Assembly (NCBI RefSeq): GCF_963678975.1
Contig: NC_089278.1
Location: forward strand, 15,419,959 to 15,483,958
DNA length: 64,000 bases
Reading direction: 5' to 3'
DNA from: Dysidea avara
Lineage: Eukaryota > Porifera > Demospongiae > Dictyoceratida > Dysideidae
Positions 12,946 to 35,728 of the stretch are shown piece by piece. A program made the position numbers and the translations under genes. The notes under the pieces were generated by a model that saw only the letters and a list, made by a program, of their open reading frames with translations, was not told where the DNA came from and made no database searches. How positions within the stretch are numbered: the first letter of the stretch is position 1; each line of letters opens with the position of its first letter.

Positions 12946-14121
12946 CACCTTTAGTGATCAGTTTAGCTGGAGCTGTCTTGCTAAGCATTTCACTGGATGA
13001 TCGTAGTTGACGTTTGATAGTGAAATATTCCCTCATCACTGATCTGATGGGATCCTTATCCGTACCAGATGGCTTATTACCACCATGCTGTGCCATGTAG
13101 TCTGTTTCAAACCTTCTCATTTCATTCTTGAGCTCTGTATGGAAGAATGATCACATGCAGCACCATGGATAATCACACCTTCGAGTCTTCTCCGCTGGTC
13201 AAGTGATGTGCTGTGGATGGGGCTGGCATCGTGTAATTTAATGTGGGTGGAGGTGCCTGTGTCATGTGATTTTCTGTGGGTGTGGCCACCCACATCATGT
13301 GATCTGCTACGGATGGAACTGCTGGAATCATGCAGTCTGTTGTGAGTGGGGCTGCCTACATCATGTAATCTGGTGTGGGCAGAGCTGGCCACATCATGTG
13401 ATCTACTGTGGGTGGAACTGCCAGTATTATGTGGTCCATTGTTGTGAGTGCGGCTGTCCACATCATGTAATCCAGTGTGGGTGGGGCTGGCCACATCATG
13501 TGATCTCCTGTAGGTGGGGCTGCCTGCTGCAGCAGTAGCAGTCAATGGCAAATGATCAGAGCCTATGGCTTTGACAATAGTAACACTGGAGGTTTTGGTA
13601 TGGAGTTCACCAACAGATTCACTAGGTTTGGTTCGTTTGTCACTGGATTTAGTTTTGGCTTGAAGATTATTGGTGGATTTGGGTTGGATATTTTCACTGG
13701 ATTTGGTCGGGAATTTGTCACTGGATTTGGCTTGAAGAGTATAACTGGATTGGGTTTGGAGACTGTCACAGGATTCGGATTGGAGATTATCACTGGATTT
13801 GGTTTGGAGATTATTGGACTGCACATTATCACTGGATGTAGTTTGGAATGTAGCATCAGTCTTGGATTGTAGGGTAACACTCAGTACATTGTGGCCAAGC
13901 TGATTGGCTGGAGTCTTATTCAATTCATCACTACTACTTAACAATATGTGCTTCTTATCTGGTACAGAATTAGGGTCAACACCATGCCCCCTCCAACCAG
14001 GTGATCTCCTATTAGCTGGTGAGCGTGGCCTCTCCAGAGTGGGCTACAAATAGAGATTATACACATCAACAGTTGGTTTATATAGTAGGGACCTGCAATA
14101 CATATCGATACGGCAATATAT

Positions 14122-14397
14122 CAAGGGGGTGTCACTCCAATAAGCACTGTACTGCGATCTGCGACCGCGGTCAAAATCGATTTTTGATTTTGACTGTTGA
14201 CTTTCATCGAATTATTGTCTTGACAATGGACCTGGTTCCATTTATTTTTGCTATATTTTCGTGCACTAATTACTTGCGAAACTTTGGCCGTGCTGGGAAA
14301 ACAGTTTGACCGTTGTTCTCGGCCTTGTTCATTGACCTTTAGCTTTGACCACGGTGGCAGATCGTAGTGCAGTGTATATTGGAGTGACGCCCCCTTG
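14122..14397. mobile_element. MITE with about 40-bp terminal inverted repeats
   Basis: Left CAAGGGGGTGTCACTCCAAT and right ATTGGAGTGACGCCCCCTTG are inverted, and the pairing continues inward through CACTGTACTGCGATCT and AGATCGTAGTGCAGTG. It lies in AT-rich DNA reading aatatat/atatatt on its two sides. The superfamily is not assigned. Confidence 0.8.
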
Positions 14398-14554
14398 ATA
14401 TATTGATACAGCAAATATGTATCACAATATGATACTGTACTTTCAAAAACAAGTGAGTTATGAGGCTTTAACATTTAGCATGGACTATTCAGGCACACAA
14501 ATATGTTTACAACATGAAAACATGAGTACAAAACCATTGAGAGTGAACCCATTA

Positions 14555-14984
14555 GACCAATTCTTGAATATGCTGCACCAGTTCGGCATCCATTTCAACA
14601 AACTCAGATATATCAAATAGAGAGGATACAGCGCAATATGGCACAATTTGTGATGAATGACTACTCCCGATACAGTAGTGTTACAAGTATGTTAAACCAT
14701 TTATCCTGGCCCACACTAGCAAACAGACAAGCTTACCTAAAACTATTATTGTTTTACAAAACTTTGAGAAGACTCTTGTCGAAACCACCATAAGCTTGAC
14801 ACCATTGGATTCAGTCACACGAGGTCACTCCTGCCACTATACCATCCCTTCCATCAGAACTGAAACCTTTGCACACTCCTACCTACCCTCAACTACCAAG
14901 ATGTGGAACAATCTCCCCAAGTCACTGGTGATGATCAACAATTTAGATGAATTTAAAGATAAACTAGCACACTATTTGTTATAG
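14555..14984 (+). mobile_element. LINE fragment: C-terminal end of reverse-transcriptase ORF
   Basis: The first frame (from about 14560) reads LEYAAPVRHP, then QRNMAQFVMNDYSRYSSVTS and HLSWPTLANRQ. A shifted second frame (to 14984) reads FAHSYLPSTTKMWNNLPKSL and FKDKLAHYLL. This is the usual C-terminus of CR1/Jockey-type LINE ORF2. One frameshift separates the parts. The 5' end of the ORF is absent, as in typical truncated copies. Confidence 0.85.
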
Positions 14985-15039
14985 CACTCATTTGTGTGTT
15001 GTATACTCTACATGAGGTTTACACAGTAATAATAATACA

Positions 15040-15930
15040 GGTTTTTGCAGTTGAATTCGGCGACTTTGCAATTGAATCCGTCCCGTTTGCAATTGAGTTC
15101 GTCGCTGTTGCAATTGAATTCGTCCCATTAGTACTAGTAATAGCATGGGTAGCAGTGAAATTTGGGATAAATATCACGAGTGTTGTATTGGAAATGGGGA
15201 TAAATTTCACGAGGCGAAGCCGAGTGAAATTTACCATTTCAAATACAACAAGAGTGGTATTTATCCCAAATTTCACTGCTACCCATGCTATTCCCAGTTA
15301 ATACCATACTCGCTGCATATACGCATGCTGTGCATTAGCATTGCCATGTACGCAATTTGTCACTATGTACTAAACGCGCGTCGACACTAATTGGCGCTAC
15401 ATTGTTAACATAAATTCTAGCCAATGAAATTGCAATTACAACTTTTTCACTGCTGTCAGTGAAATACGGGATAAATTTCACTGCTACTATTGAGACTTTT
15501 GTATGGGCAGTGAAACAGGTATGGTATTAGCAATTGAATTCGTCGCTTTTGCAGTTAAATTCGTCCGTAACAAGAATGGCAGCTGGAGCAACATGATGTA
15601 GCAGCTGCTACAAGAACTTGTTCAAGTACAACGGTAGTAAACAACTCTTTATAAGGCAATAATTCTCCTCTACAGCCTATCCAGCAACATTCCAAACTCT
15701 ACTACGCCATTCGCGATGGGTGTGGTCACTCGCGAGCAAGCTAATTAATTTGTCAGACAGCTATCAACTTCGCGTACTACCAGCTCCAATTACCTTCTAG
15801 TGTCTCAAGTGTAACTCTCCAAGGCATAAATAGTTCATCTCTTAATGAACGGGTTGGTTTCTTGGAGCCGTTTTGTTTATGACGAATTGTAATGCAAACG
15901 CGACGAATTCAATTGCAAAAACCTGTAACA
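15040..15930. mobile_element. Foldback element with subterminal 18-bp repeats
   Basis: The left side (15040-15128) is a short tandem array of about 18-bp units near TTGCAATTGAATTCGTCG. The right end (about 15895-15930) carries the inverted form CGACGAATTCAATTGCAAAA. More units lie at 15530-15572. Ends ACAGGTTTTTGC and GCAAAAACCTGT are perfect inverted repeats. No transposase was seen. Confidence 0.75.
15141..15290. repeat. 150-bp near-perfect palindrome
   Basis: TAGCATGGGTAGCAGTGAAA at 15141 pairs with TTTCACTGCTACCCATGCTA ending at 15290. The arms continue inward to a small loop near 15212-15219 (GGCGAAGC). It lies within the 15040-15930 element. Confidence 0.85.
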
Positions 15931-16362
15931 TGTTCACCTCTTTGATATTCCTATATTTGGCAGGGCTCAGGTGAACGCGTACCTACTGTAGAAAATACCG
16001 ATATATTGAAGTTTTCGAGCAGAACAGCCAGTGATTGCTATATTACTGTACCAGTGAACTAGATACTCATATCGAAAACCTCTCTGTCATTTACCTGTGC
16101 TATATAATGGAACGTTACGAGAAGCCATACAAATGTGCGTGTATAAGTGCTGCTTTTAATATTTATGGCTAAAATATTCTTACCCGGGTCTTCTAAAAGC
16201 GGTAGCTGTTACACATTAAGTATAAAGAACTGCACCACTAAGCAGTAAACAAATCTTTTATATAGCCATCTTGACAACTCATCAAAATGCGGAGTAATCC
16301 GGACAAGGCTTTGTGGGAGCATGTTTGCAGTAGCTAATTGTCTGGGTGATCAACACTAGTTG

Positions 16363-16475
16363 TATGAAGGTTAAGTTTTTGGTGAGTTCGAGGCGAGCTC
16401 GCTTTGAAGCGATCGTCCCGACAAAGCAGGGCCAACCCTAGTCCGCCTCGAACTCACCAAAAACTTACCTTCATA
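16363..16475. repeat. Inverted repeat with about 34-bp arms
   Basis: ATGAAGGTTAAGTTTTTGGT followed by GAGTTCGAGGCG on the left pairs with CGCCTCGAACTCACCAAAAA and CTTACCTTCAT on the right, around a GC-rich loop of about 45 bp. Confidence 0.8.
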
Positions 16476-19194
16476 GAAACAGTGAAACTGAGACACCATT
16501 ATGCTTAACAGGCAAACCTCAGGTTAGCGTTAGGGTTGGGTTCAGCTTTGGTTTCTTTTTCACGTTTAGTCGTTCCGTTCCATTCCGGTTATTATAACTT
16601 GCCATAGAGGCTTTTTACTAAAAATCATAACACTAGCTATTTTTTACATCAGTATACTATAGTTTATCAGCATTCACTGAATAAAGACATTTGTATACAC
16701 AGTGAATGTAGAATCAGTGTCGGCTCTTTAAGGTACAGATAAATTGGATATTGTTATACTTATTAGCTAACATGCCAGTTATAACTAGCCATGACCACTT
16801 CATTATAGTATTGTGGTACAGTATCATATGAAACAGTTTATTGATGGTGATACGTGATACACAAAATACACTGTATCGCAGAACACTACTATGCCACTAG
16901 GGACCTACAAGTGGTGAAAGCTTGTACAACAAAGAGCAAAAATCATATTGAATGAAAATAGGTAGTGACTTGACCCTCAGACAACTTACAATCTTGGCAA
17001 GTCTCTAAGGAGCTACACAGCCTAGCATCCTATACTAAACAGCATAACTTTTTGTACATTACAAGAGTTGTTTATTTAACTACTCAGTGAGGGGTCAAGG
17101 ATTTTTAAAAGGGGGGAAAGTAAGGTAATGCACTTAGAAGAAGTACTGAGATTACACTTTAGGCTATATACGTTTAGTTTATAGTAACAGCTGAAATATA
17201 GCCAAGACAACTATTCTCCAAAACTTCAGCTTACAGTAGTTACTTTACTGCTCTTTTCATGGGAGTTGAAAAGTTAAAATATTATAGTAGCTTTTGCTAC
17301 TGTTGTAAATATAAAAGGGGAGTTAACCAAAACTATCTAAATCTGCTACTGCTATCCCACTAGGGGTACACAAGAATGCCTGAATATTGGTGGGAGCCTT
17401 ACATGAGACAATGTCTCTATACTCTTCACCACATCCAGATCATCTGATGCCACAGGTAGTGGCTGCAGTGATGACTTCACCATCTTAACATCATACAATC
17501 CTGTGGACTGGGATAAAGTGTCTTCCTCATCATGTGACTCCGATGATGTCTTCACAAAATGGTGGTGTTCCTGGCTGTTTGGCATCACCACAGTGGGCTT
17601 GGCCATGATGGGAGCCTGTAATGCACACTCTAATTGCTGCACAACATCAGGACACACCCATTACACACCCCCATTATCAATCCCGATGACTCAAACAAGT
17701 CAAAACCTTTTACTACTGGTTTGTGTTTCTTATGATGCTTCAGTTTATTGTTAACTTCTTCTGATTGTTCTACTCCATCTATTTCATCAACTACAGGAGA
17801 TAGAATATGTGATGTGTTACCTCACATAATAACACATACGTAATACACACACAAACACACTAAACACGAATGCACACACCACAGCCTATCCCATAATTAA
17901 GAAGTGTAGTTGTTGTATCCAGTAAACCTTCATATTGGTAAACTAGGCAGGAAACTGAAAGTTTACAGAAACAATATGAAGATCAATATACTCTAATAGA
18001 ACAACCACTTTGAACCATATTTAGGAGGGTTTACTGGGGTTCAGGAAGCCCCTTCTGAAATTTTAACTGGAACACCAGACTATCATACTTCAAACACACA
18101 CATAACAAATGGGAACAGAAACTTATGTTGATTCCTCAAAAGAGTATGTATTGAAAAGAACAACATAGCGTACCCTAATAGAATGTTCATAACAGAACAC
18201 AATCAAATCTGGAAACCACCTTGGAAATATCCTGGATACGCCCGTTCTTCAGGCCTATACTAAAAGGTTTGGACTACATGACACTATGCTAATTTCACTT
18301 TCCCGATAAACATTTGTAGTAAACTGTGTCCTATCAAAATAATATGCTATTCTGAGGAATCCAGCAGCTAATGGATTTGCTAATGGAGGTGCTAAGTTGA
18401 TGACTCTCTCTTAAGTGCCTTGTAGCATTTATGGGCTTCTGGGTTCCACAATTGCAGTTTTACAAAGTATATACAGGTGGTCAATAAAGGAGCTTACTAA
18501 AGCCTCACCCCCACATAACAGCAAGATGATGACGTATGGATAGCGCAAGTAAAGGAAGCTCAACTACGTCGACAAAAGCCAATCCCTTATAGTTTGTACA
18601 TGGAGAACTAAATAGTCTGGAAGAAGTCTGTCCCCCTAACCTGTATAATTAACCTGTTTATCCTGTTATTGTTGTAGCTGAATGATGATGATGATGATGA
18701 TGGATCACATGATGTGCTGAGCTCATCGTGGGGACATAGCCCTACCCACATTACCAAAACCACCACTACTAGCCCTGCCCATGTTTCCAAAACCAGCACT
18801 TCTAGCAAAAGCAATACTAATGAGAGAAATATTTATGACTGGATAACTTCCTCCTATCCTGGTGGATCACCGCCTCCACTCAATAGATCACATGACAGTG
18901 ATCCTGATCTAGGTAATGGACACTTTGTCAGAGAGGTCGGAATTCAGTGACAATCATCAGTAGATGGGGGAGGAGGAAGACATCACTCAGTCCACCAAGG
19001 TGGGTGAGCCAATCAGATTAGTATATCCAACAGGGAGGAGGAGTTACCACATACACCATCACCATGGTCACAATGTAGCAAGTAAGAACATCCACTTGTT
19101 AGTATAGAACATTGTTATTATCTGTATATGGAAACAGCTCTCCAATCAGTCCCAATTCTTCACCAGTACAGGGAACATCACAAGTGATGTCACA

Positions 19195-19370
<176 letters not shown>

Positions 19371-20382
19371 TGTTTTGTTAATGTTAAACCACACAGAATT
19401 TATATTTTCTGGCCCTACCAACCAACTCTTTACAATTGACTAGTCTAATTAAAAGCCCTTGAGGAAAGAGTTACACACTCCTTGTTTCTGTAGGCCAGGT
19501 AACCCAGCATCACACCTGCAACAACAATTGTCATCAACGACTACCTATCCATAGTGCAAACTGTTAGACATGTGGTACTCTAATAGAGCAGACAGTGATA
19601 GTAATGCAAACAACACAAACACTTCAGTACGAAAAACTTTAATTAACTTTTACCACCTTAGAGTAAGCAGTGAAAATCACTGAGTTGTGGAAACTTTGCA
19701 TTGTAGTTCACTAAGCAAACTATTGTCATGGAAACAATGTGATCTCACATGACTGGTACTGTGAGCACAGAAGACACTAAGAGCATTATTTTCCTATACT
19801 ACCAACACACTAGTACCATTATTTACTCTTGCTAGTACCCAGTTAAACAATTGTACATCATTGTGATTGGTTTGGTTAGAACCTGTAAGAACAAGTAATA
19901 CTGACCACACTACAGGATGAAACTATGTACAGGGTCAAAGCTGCCAAATTGCACAGTACCTCATTATCAATGAGCCACTGACTGATCACAACCCTAATAC
20001 AATTACCCTTATACCACATACATACAAACTACTCTAATATAACACACACCACACACACACACACTATCCAATATACACCTTAATACAACACGCACACATA
20101 CACACACACCTGAAGATGTTCGGTCCAAATACAACAGACAGTGACACTGGACTCATCTTGTTCTTCTCTGGTGAGCAACATCCAATAAGGACACCCCACC
20201 ATACAATAAATACAATTCCTTCATGTTTGGCACACACAAGATGAGATAGCGTAACAAGTGATAGTGGTGGAGTGGCACCTGTTTCACTAAATTCCTACAG
20301 GATAGGATAGATATTGTTTTGTAATTATTGTTGTAATCAACAATTGATGTGTCACATGCTATCCATGACTTGAAAAGTGTCC

Positions 20383-20646
20383 CTATGTATAAGTCTGTAC
20401 ATTTTCCTCACTCAGTTCCTCCAAGGCGGCTAAGTGATCACGATTATCATTCAACGCTGAATCCCAGCTCTCCAACACGTTTACCATCAGTGGCGCTAAA
20501 CTGGATATCGAGTCAGCTCCAAACTGTCCAACTACTTTCTGAAATTCCTCATAGATGGCTTGTGCTAGGGCTGATACTCGTTCGGACACCAACGAAGTGT
20601 CCTCTTCGCCCACTCCAGAGGTAAAATCAACACTCTCAGTTGACAT
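20383..20646 (-). pseudogene. Orphan JIP3/4 exon 1: 87-residue RH1-only ORF
   Basis: The ORF repeats the first 80-odd residues of the JIP-type protein at 9174 (MSTESVDFTSGVGEED through ALNDNRDHLAALEELSEENV) with one amino-acid change (I to M) and then ends in QTYT and a stop just past the duplication breakpoint. The exon's donor site and all later JIP exons are missing. The upstream 200-plus bp matches that of the full gene closely, so promoter elements may have been carried along. The RH1 region of this family binds motor subunits. An expressed product would be an RH1 microprotein without zipper or JNK-binding parts. It may equally be inert. Confidence 0.85.
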
Positions 20647-21074
20647 TGTTATTCTACACTATTGTAACCTCCTACTAGCTATCACCGTCTGTGTCTCCTT
20701 GAGATATCAGCCATTACACACCTTAACTATCCCGTACTTCAGTGAAATCTATAAAATTTCACTGAAATATATTTGTATTTATTTTGACACTTATAATTTA
20801 TATTTGATAAGCGCCATGGTGGCTTGCATTACATATAAATTCATTTCACAATTATAGACACAATATATTAAGTGATCTGGTTACCGTATAATTATATATA
20901 CAATCACACAGTGATGTTAGAGTCCTTCTTTGTTAGTATAGTCTGCAACAACTTGATGTGTGCTTTAATCCTCTGTAAACATACAGACAGTGTGTTACAG
21001 GTCATTAATAACAAGAGCATGGCTATTATGGTAATCAAGCATCTCAGATATTAATATGTTGCCTTAAAGGATGC

Positions 21075-32754
<11,680 letters not shown>

Positions 32755-33230
32755 TTCTAACTGTAGGGTGAACCTGATACGAGATAAACATTTACGGGAA
32801 CATATTTAAGGTGTGACGATATTTGAGGAATTGTTGAAATAGCCGAACTAACCAAAACTCGGGGGAGTATATATAGCTGCCTGGTACGCTCGCTGGTACG
32901 TCCTCGGCGAGGTCCTCGCAGTGTATAGATCCTCCCCTATCTCTAGCTAGAAGTTAAACCTAATTTAATTTATAAAAGACAAAAAGCAGCTAAACTTACA
33001 GAGCCTACACAGACCTACAAAAACACCGCATGGACCGCCAGCATGCACACAACAAAACTCCCGGACAGGGGCCTTAAGATCGCTAAGGTCAACCACAAAT
33101 AGCAATTGGCGAGCAGTTTTAATACTTTGAAAATTATTAACAATGACTGAAAATTTCGATTCATGTTAATGTTTGTCATACAAACAAACTGCTAAAAATA
33201 GATTAAAATCATTATACTGGCATTTGATAA
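32755..33230. promoter_or_regulatory. FAM13 upstream region and intergenic gap
   Basis: This is the gap between the FAM13 start (32754) and the end of the receptor-like gene (33231). It holds a GC-rich patch near 32880-32935 (repeated TGGTACG and CCTCG words) that could be a promoter. Nothing else was recognised. Confidence 0.35.
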
Positions 33231-35232
33231 TCATTGAGAGGTCTCTAGCACAGTTGGTAGTGTAGTAGTCTCTATGGTGTAGTCACTGATGCTACAGCAA
33301 CTACTGCAAGTGTCATTCGATGTCTTCCTCTTAGTAGCCACGCCCACTACTCCTCCTGCAAGTTCCATCAACTGTTCATACACTTCAATACTGTGTGTGG
33401 GTATGTCTGGAGGTGTGGTCAATTGCCAACAATTCATCATCAGCTGGAGGTAGCCATCAAGAACCTACAATGAGCAGATTGAAAGTGCTAGAATTGTGGC
33501 GACTTGTGTCACTATTGATAAAATCAAGTTACTAGTAACTACCAGTGCCTAGCACTAGTAGCCATATATCATCAACTTGTCTACTATGACTAGGTGCAAA
33601 GACATACAGGCTTGCATGTTCCAGAAGGTCAGTCAAGCACAAGGCAGGGGGTTTCAGGAAGCCCCTTTGGATTTTACACAGTACCTGAAACATTAAGAAA
33701 TTGAAACTTCAGGTTAAAACGTTTCCAGAATCTAACATGGAACAGGACACATTTTAAATCACATGCTAGCAACACTTGTAGCATTGTTCTGAATTATGAT
33801 TAATCAAGTTGGTGAAAAGATCAAGATACTCTAATAAAGCAGTCAGGCAATCTAATATAACAGTCACTTAGCTGTAGTGGAAACTCCTTTTCAAAATTTC
33901 TGTGTACACCCCTGCAACGGATAACAAGTTGGTAGATACACCATGAACAAAACCTCCATTAGCTAATACCATTACTTTGTATCATTCCTCTCCCTTGAAT
34001 CTTTAAATCAACAGTATTCACTGGTCAGGATAAAATGTGCTTTGGCGGTAAGCAGTTACACATGACCATTAAAGAGCAGGTAACAGCAAATCAACAATCC
34101 AAAAGTTGATTATGATTTTTTCTGCACAACAGATATGCAAACCTCTATAAGGTGCCAGTTACTAATTTTTCTTTCAAGCATTGTCATTATTATCAAACCT
34201 ATATACTCTTGGGCACACACACATATACACACGCACACACACACACACACACACACGGCCAAAGGAAACTGTCACTATACTAAATAAATGCCCCCTTGAA
34301 GGGTTCGCAGCGAGAAAAATTTCACCTACAAGGTTTACAGAATTTGAACAGAGAACATGATTACAGGAAAGACTTGTAGCAGCTGCAAAACTGTTGTCAA
34401 CACTAACTTTTAATCACTTAGTATACATATATAGCTATAGACAGAAATTTAGGCCAATACACACACTTTGCAGACAGAACGTTATACAGCAAATCAAATC
34501 TCCATGGCTTTGTATACAGCTAACAGCTAGCCCAGCTGCTAAAACAGTGTGTGAACCCAGTGTGGCTAACAGTTTTGGTTTTTGTTTTTTTCAAAATTCA
34601 TCCACAACTATTCATATACATCAGTGTAAATAATAATCTGTTTGAAGTGAAAAATAATTGGTGCAATTTGAAAAAGGAAGTGATATTAAGCTGTTGATCA
34701 TGCAAGTTTAAGGTTTAGTTACATCATACCAGTGGCTAGGACTGAAGCTGATAACACCCAATGCCCAGGGATAGCTAGTTAATAGCCCTCCTATATTATA
34801 CGGATACATCTGTAACACTCTGGGTTTCTTGTAATTTTGCTGTAGTAGCTACAACTTCTAATTCGCCTTAGCAACAACTCCCCATTATTTAAAAGAGGGA
34901 AGGACTATTCCATGCACATGCACATGACATCACTCGCATTATGTACATATATACATACATATGCGCAATATAATACAATAAATAGTGTTCTTATTGTTAA
35001 ATATCACACATCAGTGCACTAAACCTACCAAGCTGTGACTGTACAGACGGTGAGACACTTCAGGCCTGTAATGTTGGTGACACACTAGAGTAATGAGATC
35101 ATGTCTTGTGGGGTGAGGTGAACACAATTTGGCCATGTAAGGAACTTCATATTCTTCAAACGTTCCTACAAGTGATAAACCAACACCATAACTTGACATG
35201 ACTACATCACACACACACACGCACGCACGCAC

Positions 35233-35272
<40 letters not shown>

Positions 35273-35690
35273 ACACACAACACACACACACACACATACT
35301 ATATCATAGGTAGTGAAAATGGGGGAGGGATTGAAAGTGAACTTTTCTGGTAATGTTTGTAACAAAAGATTGAGATACTTTAATAGAGCAGTCAATAGAG
35401 CAGTCAATAGAGCAGTCAACCACTCTAATAGAACAGTTACATTTTTAAAACTGTAAGTAGCTACCATAACCCATATAGCAACACAGTGAAAGTAGTCGAA
35501 TACTATCTCAGAGCTTCTAGTAGCATTCCCCCGGACCCCTCACAATGGCATCCATGTGTGTCATATGCTTCAAACTCCAGTCTGTTAGGATGTTAAGATG
35601 TTGACCCCCTCACTATTTGGCCTGCTTCACTGCCCCTACACTACATGCATACATGCAAAATTGCACACACACACGCACGCACGCACGCAC

Positions 35691-35728
<38 letters not shown>

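Larger units (their letters stand above)
14085..16888. mobile_element. Composite transposon-rich insertion specific to unit A (about 2.8 kb)
   Basis: Unit B is continuous across this point (about 24630-24650), so the whole stretch was gained by A or removed from B. It contains a MITE (14122-14397), a LINE 3' fragment (14555-14984), a repeat-bearing inverted element (15040-15930), a 150-bp palindrome inside that, and a smaller hairpin (16363-16475). The outermost element is uncertain; TAG and CTGC-GATAC words near both borders hint at a hAT. Confidence 0.75.

Noticed and set aside
13552-13872. Gly/Phe-rich plus-strand frames here and at 24051-24398
   Set aside because: They are antisense to the FAM13 exon built from 24-bp units; the minus-strand frame has the splice sites and FAM13 context.
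13200-13880. Regular repeats that could look like a CRISPR array (also 15046-15128 and 23735-24430)
   Set aside because: Units are contiguous with no unique spacers, lie in coding exons or a transposon, and the genome is animal.
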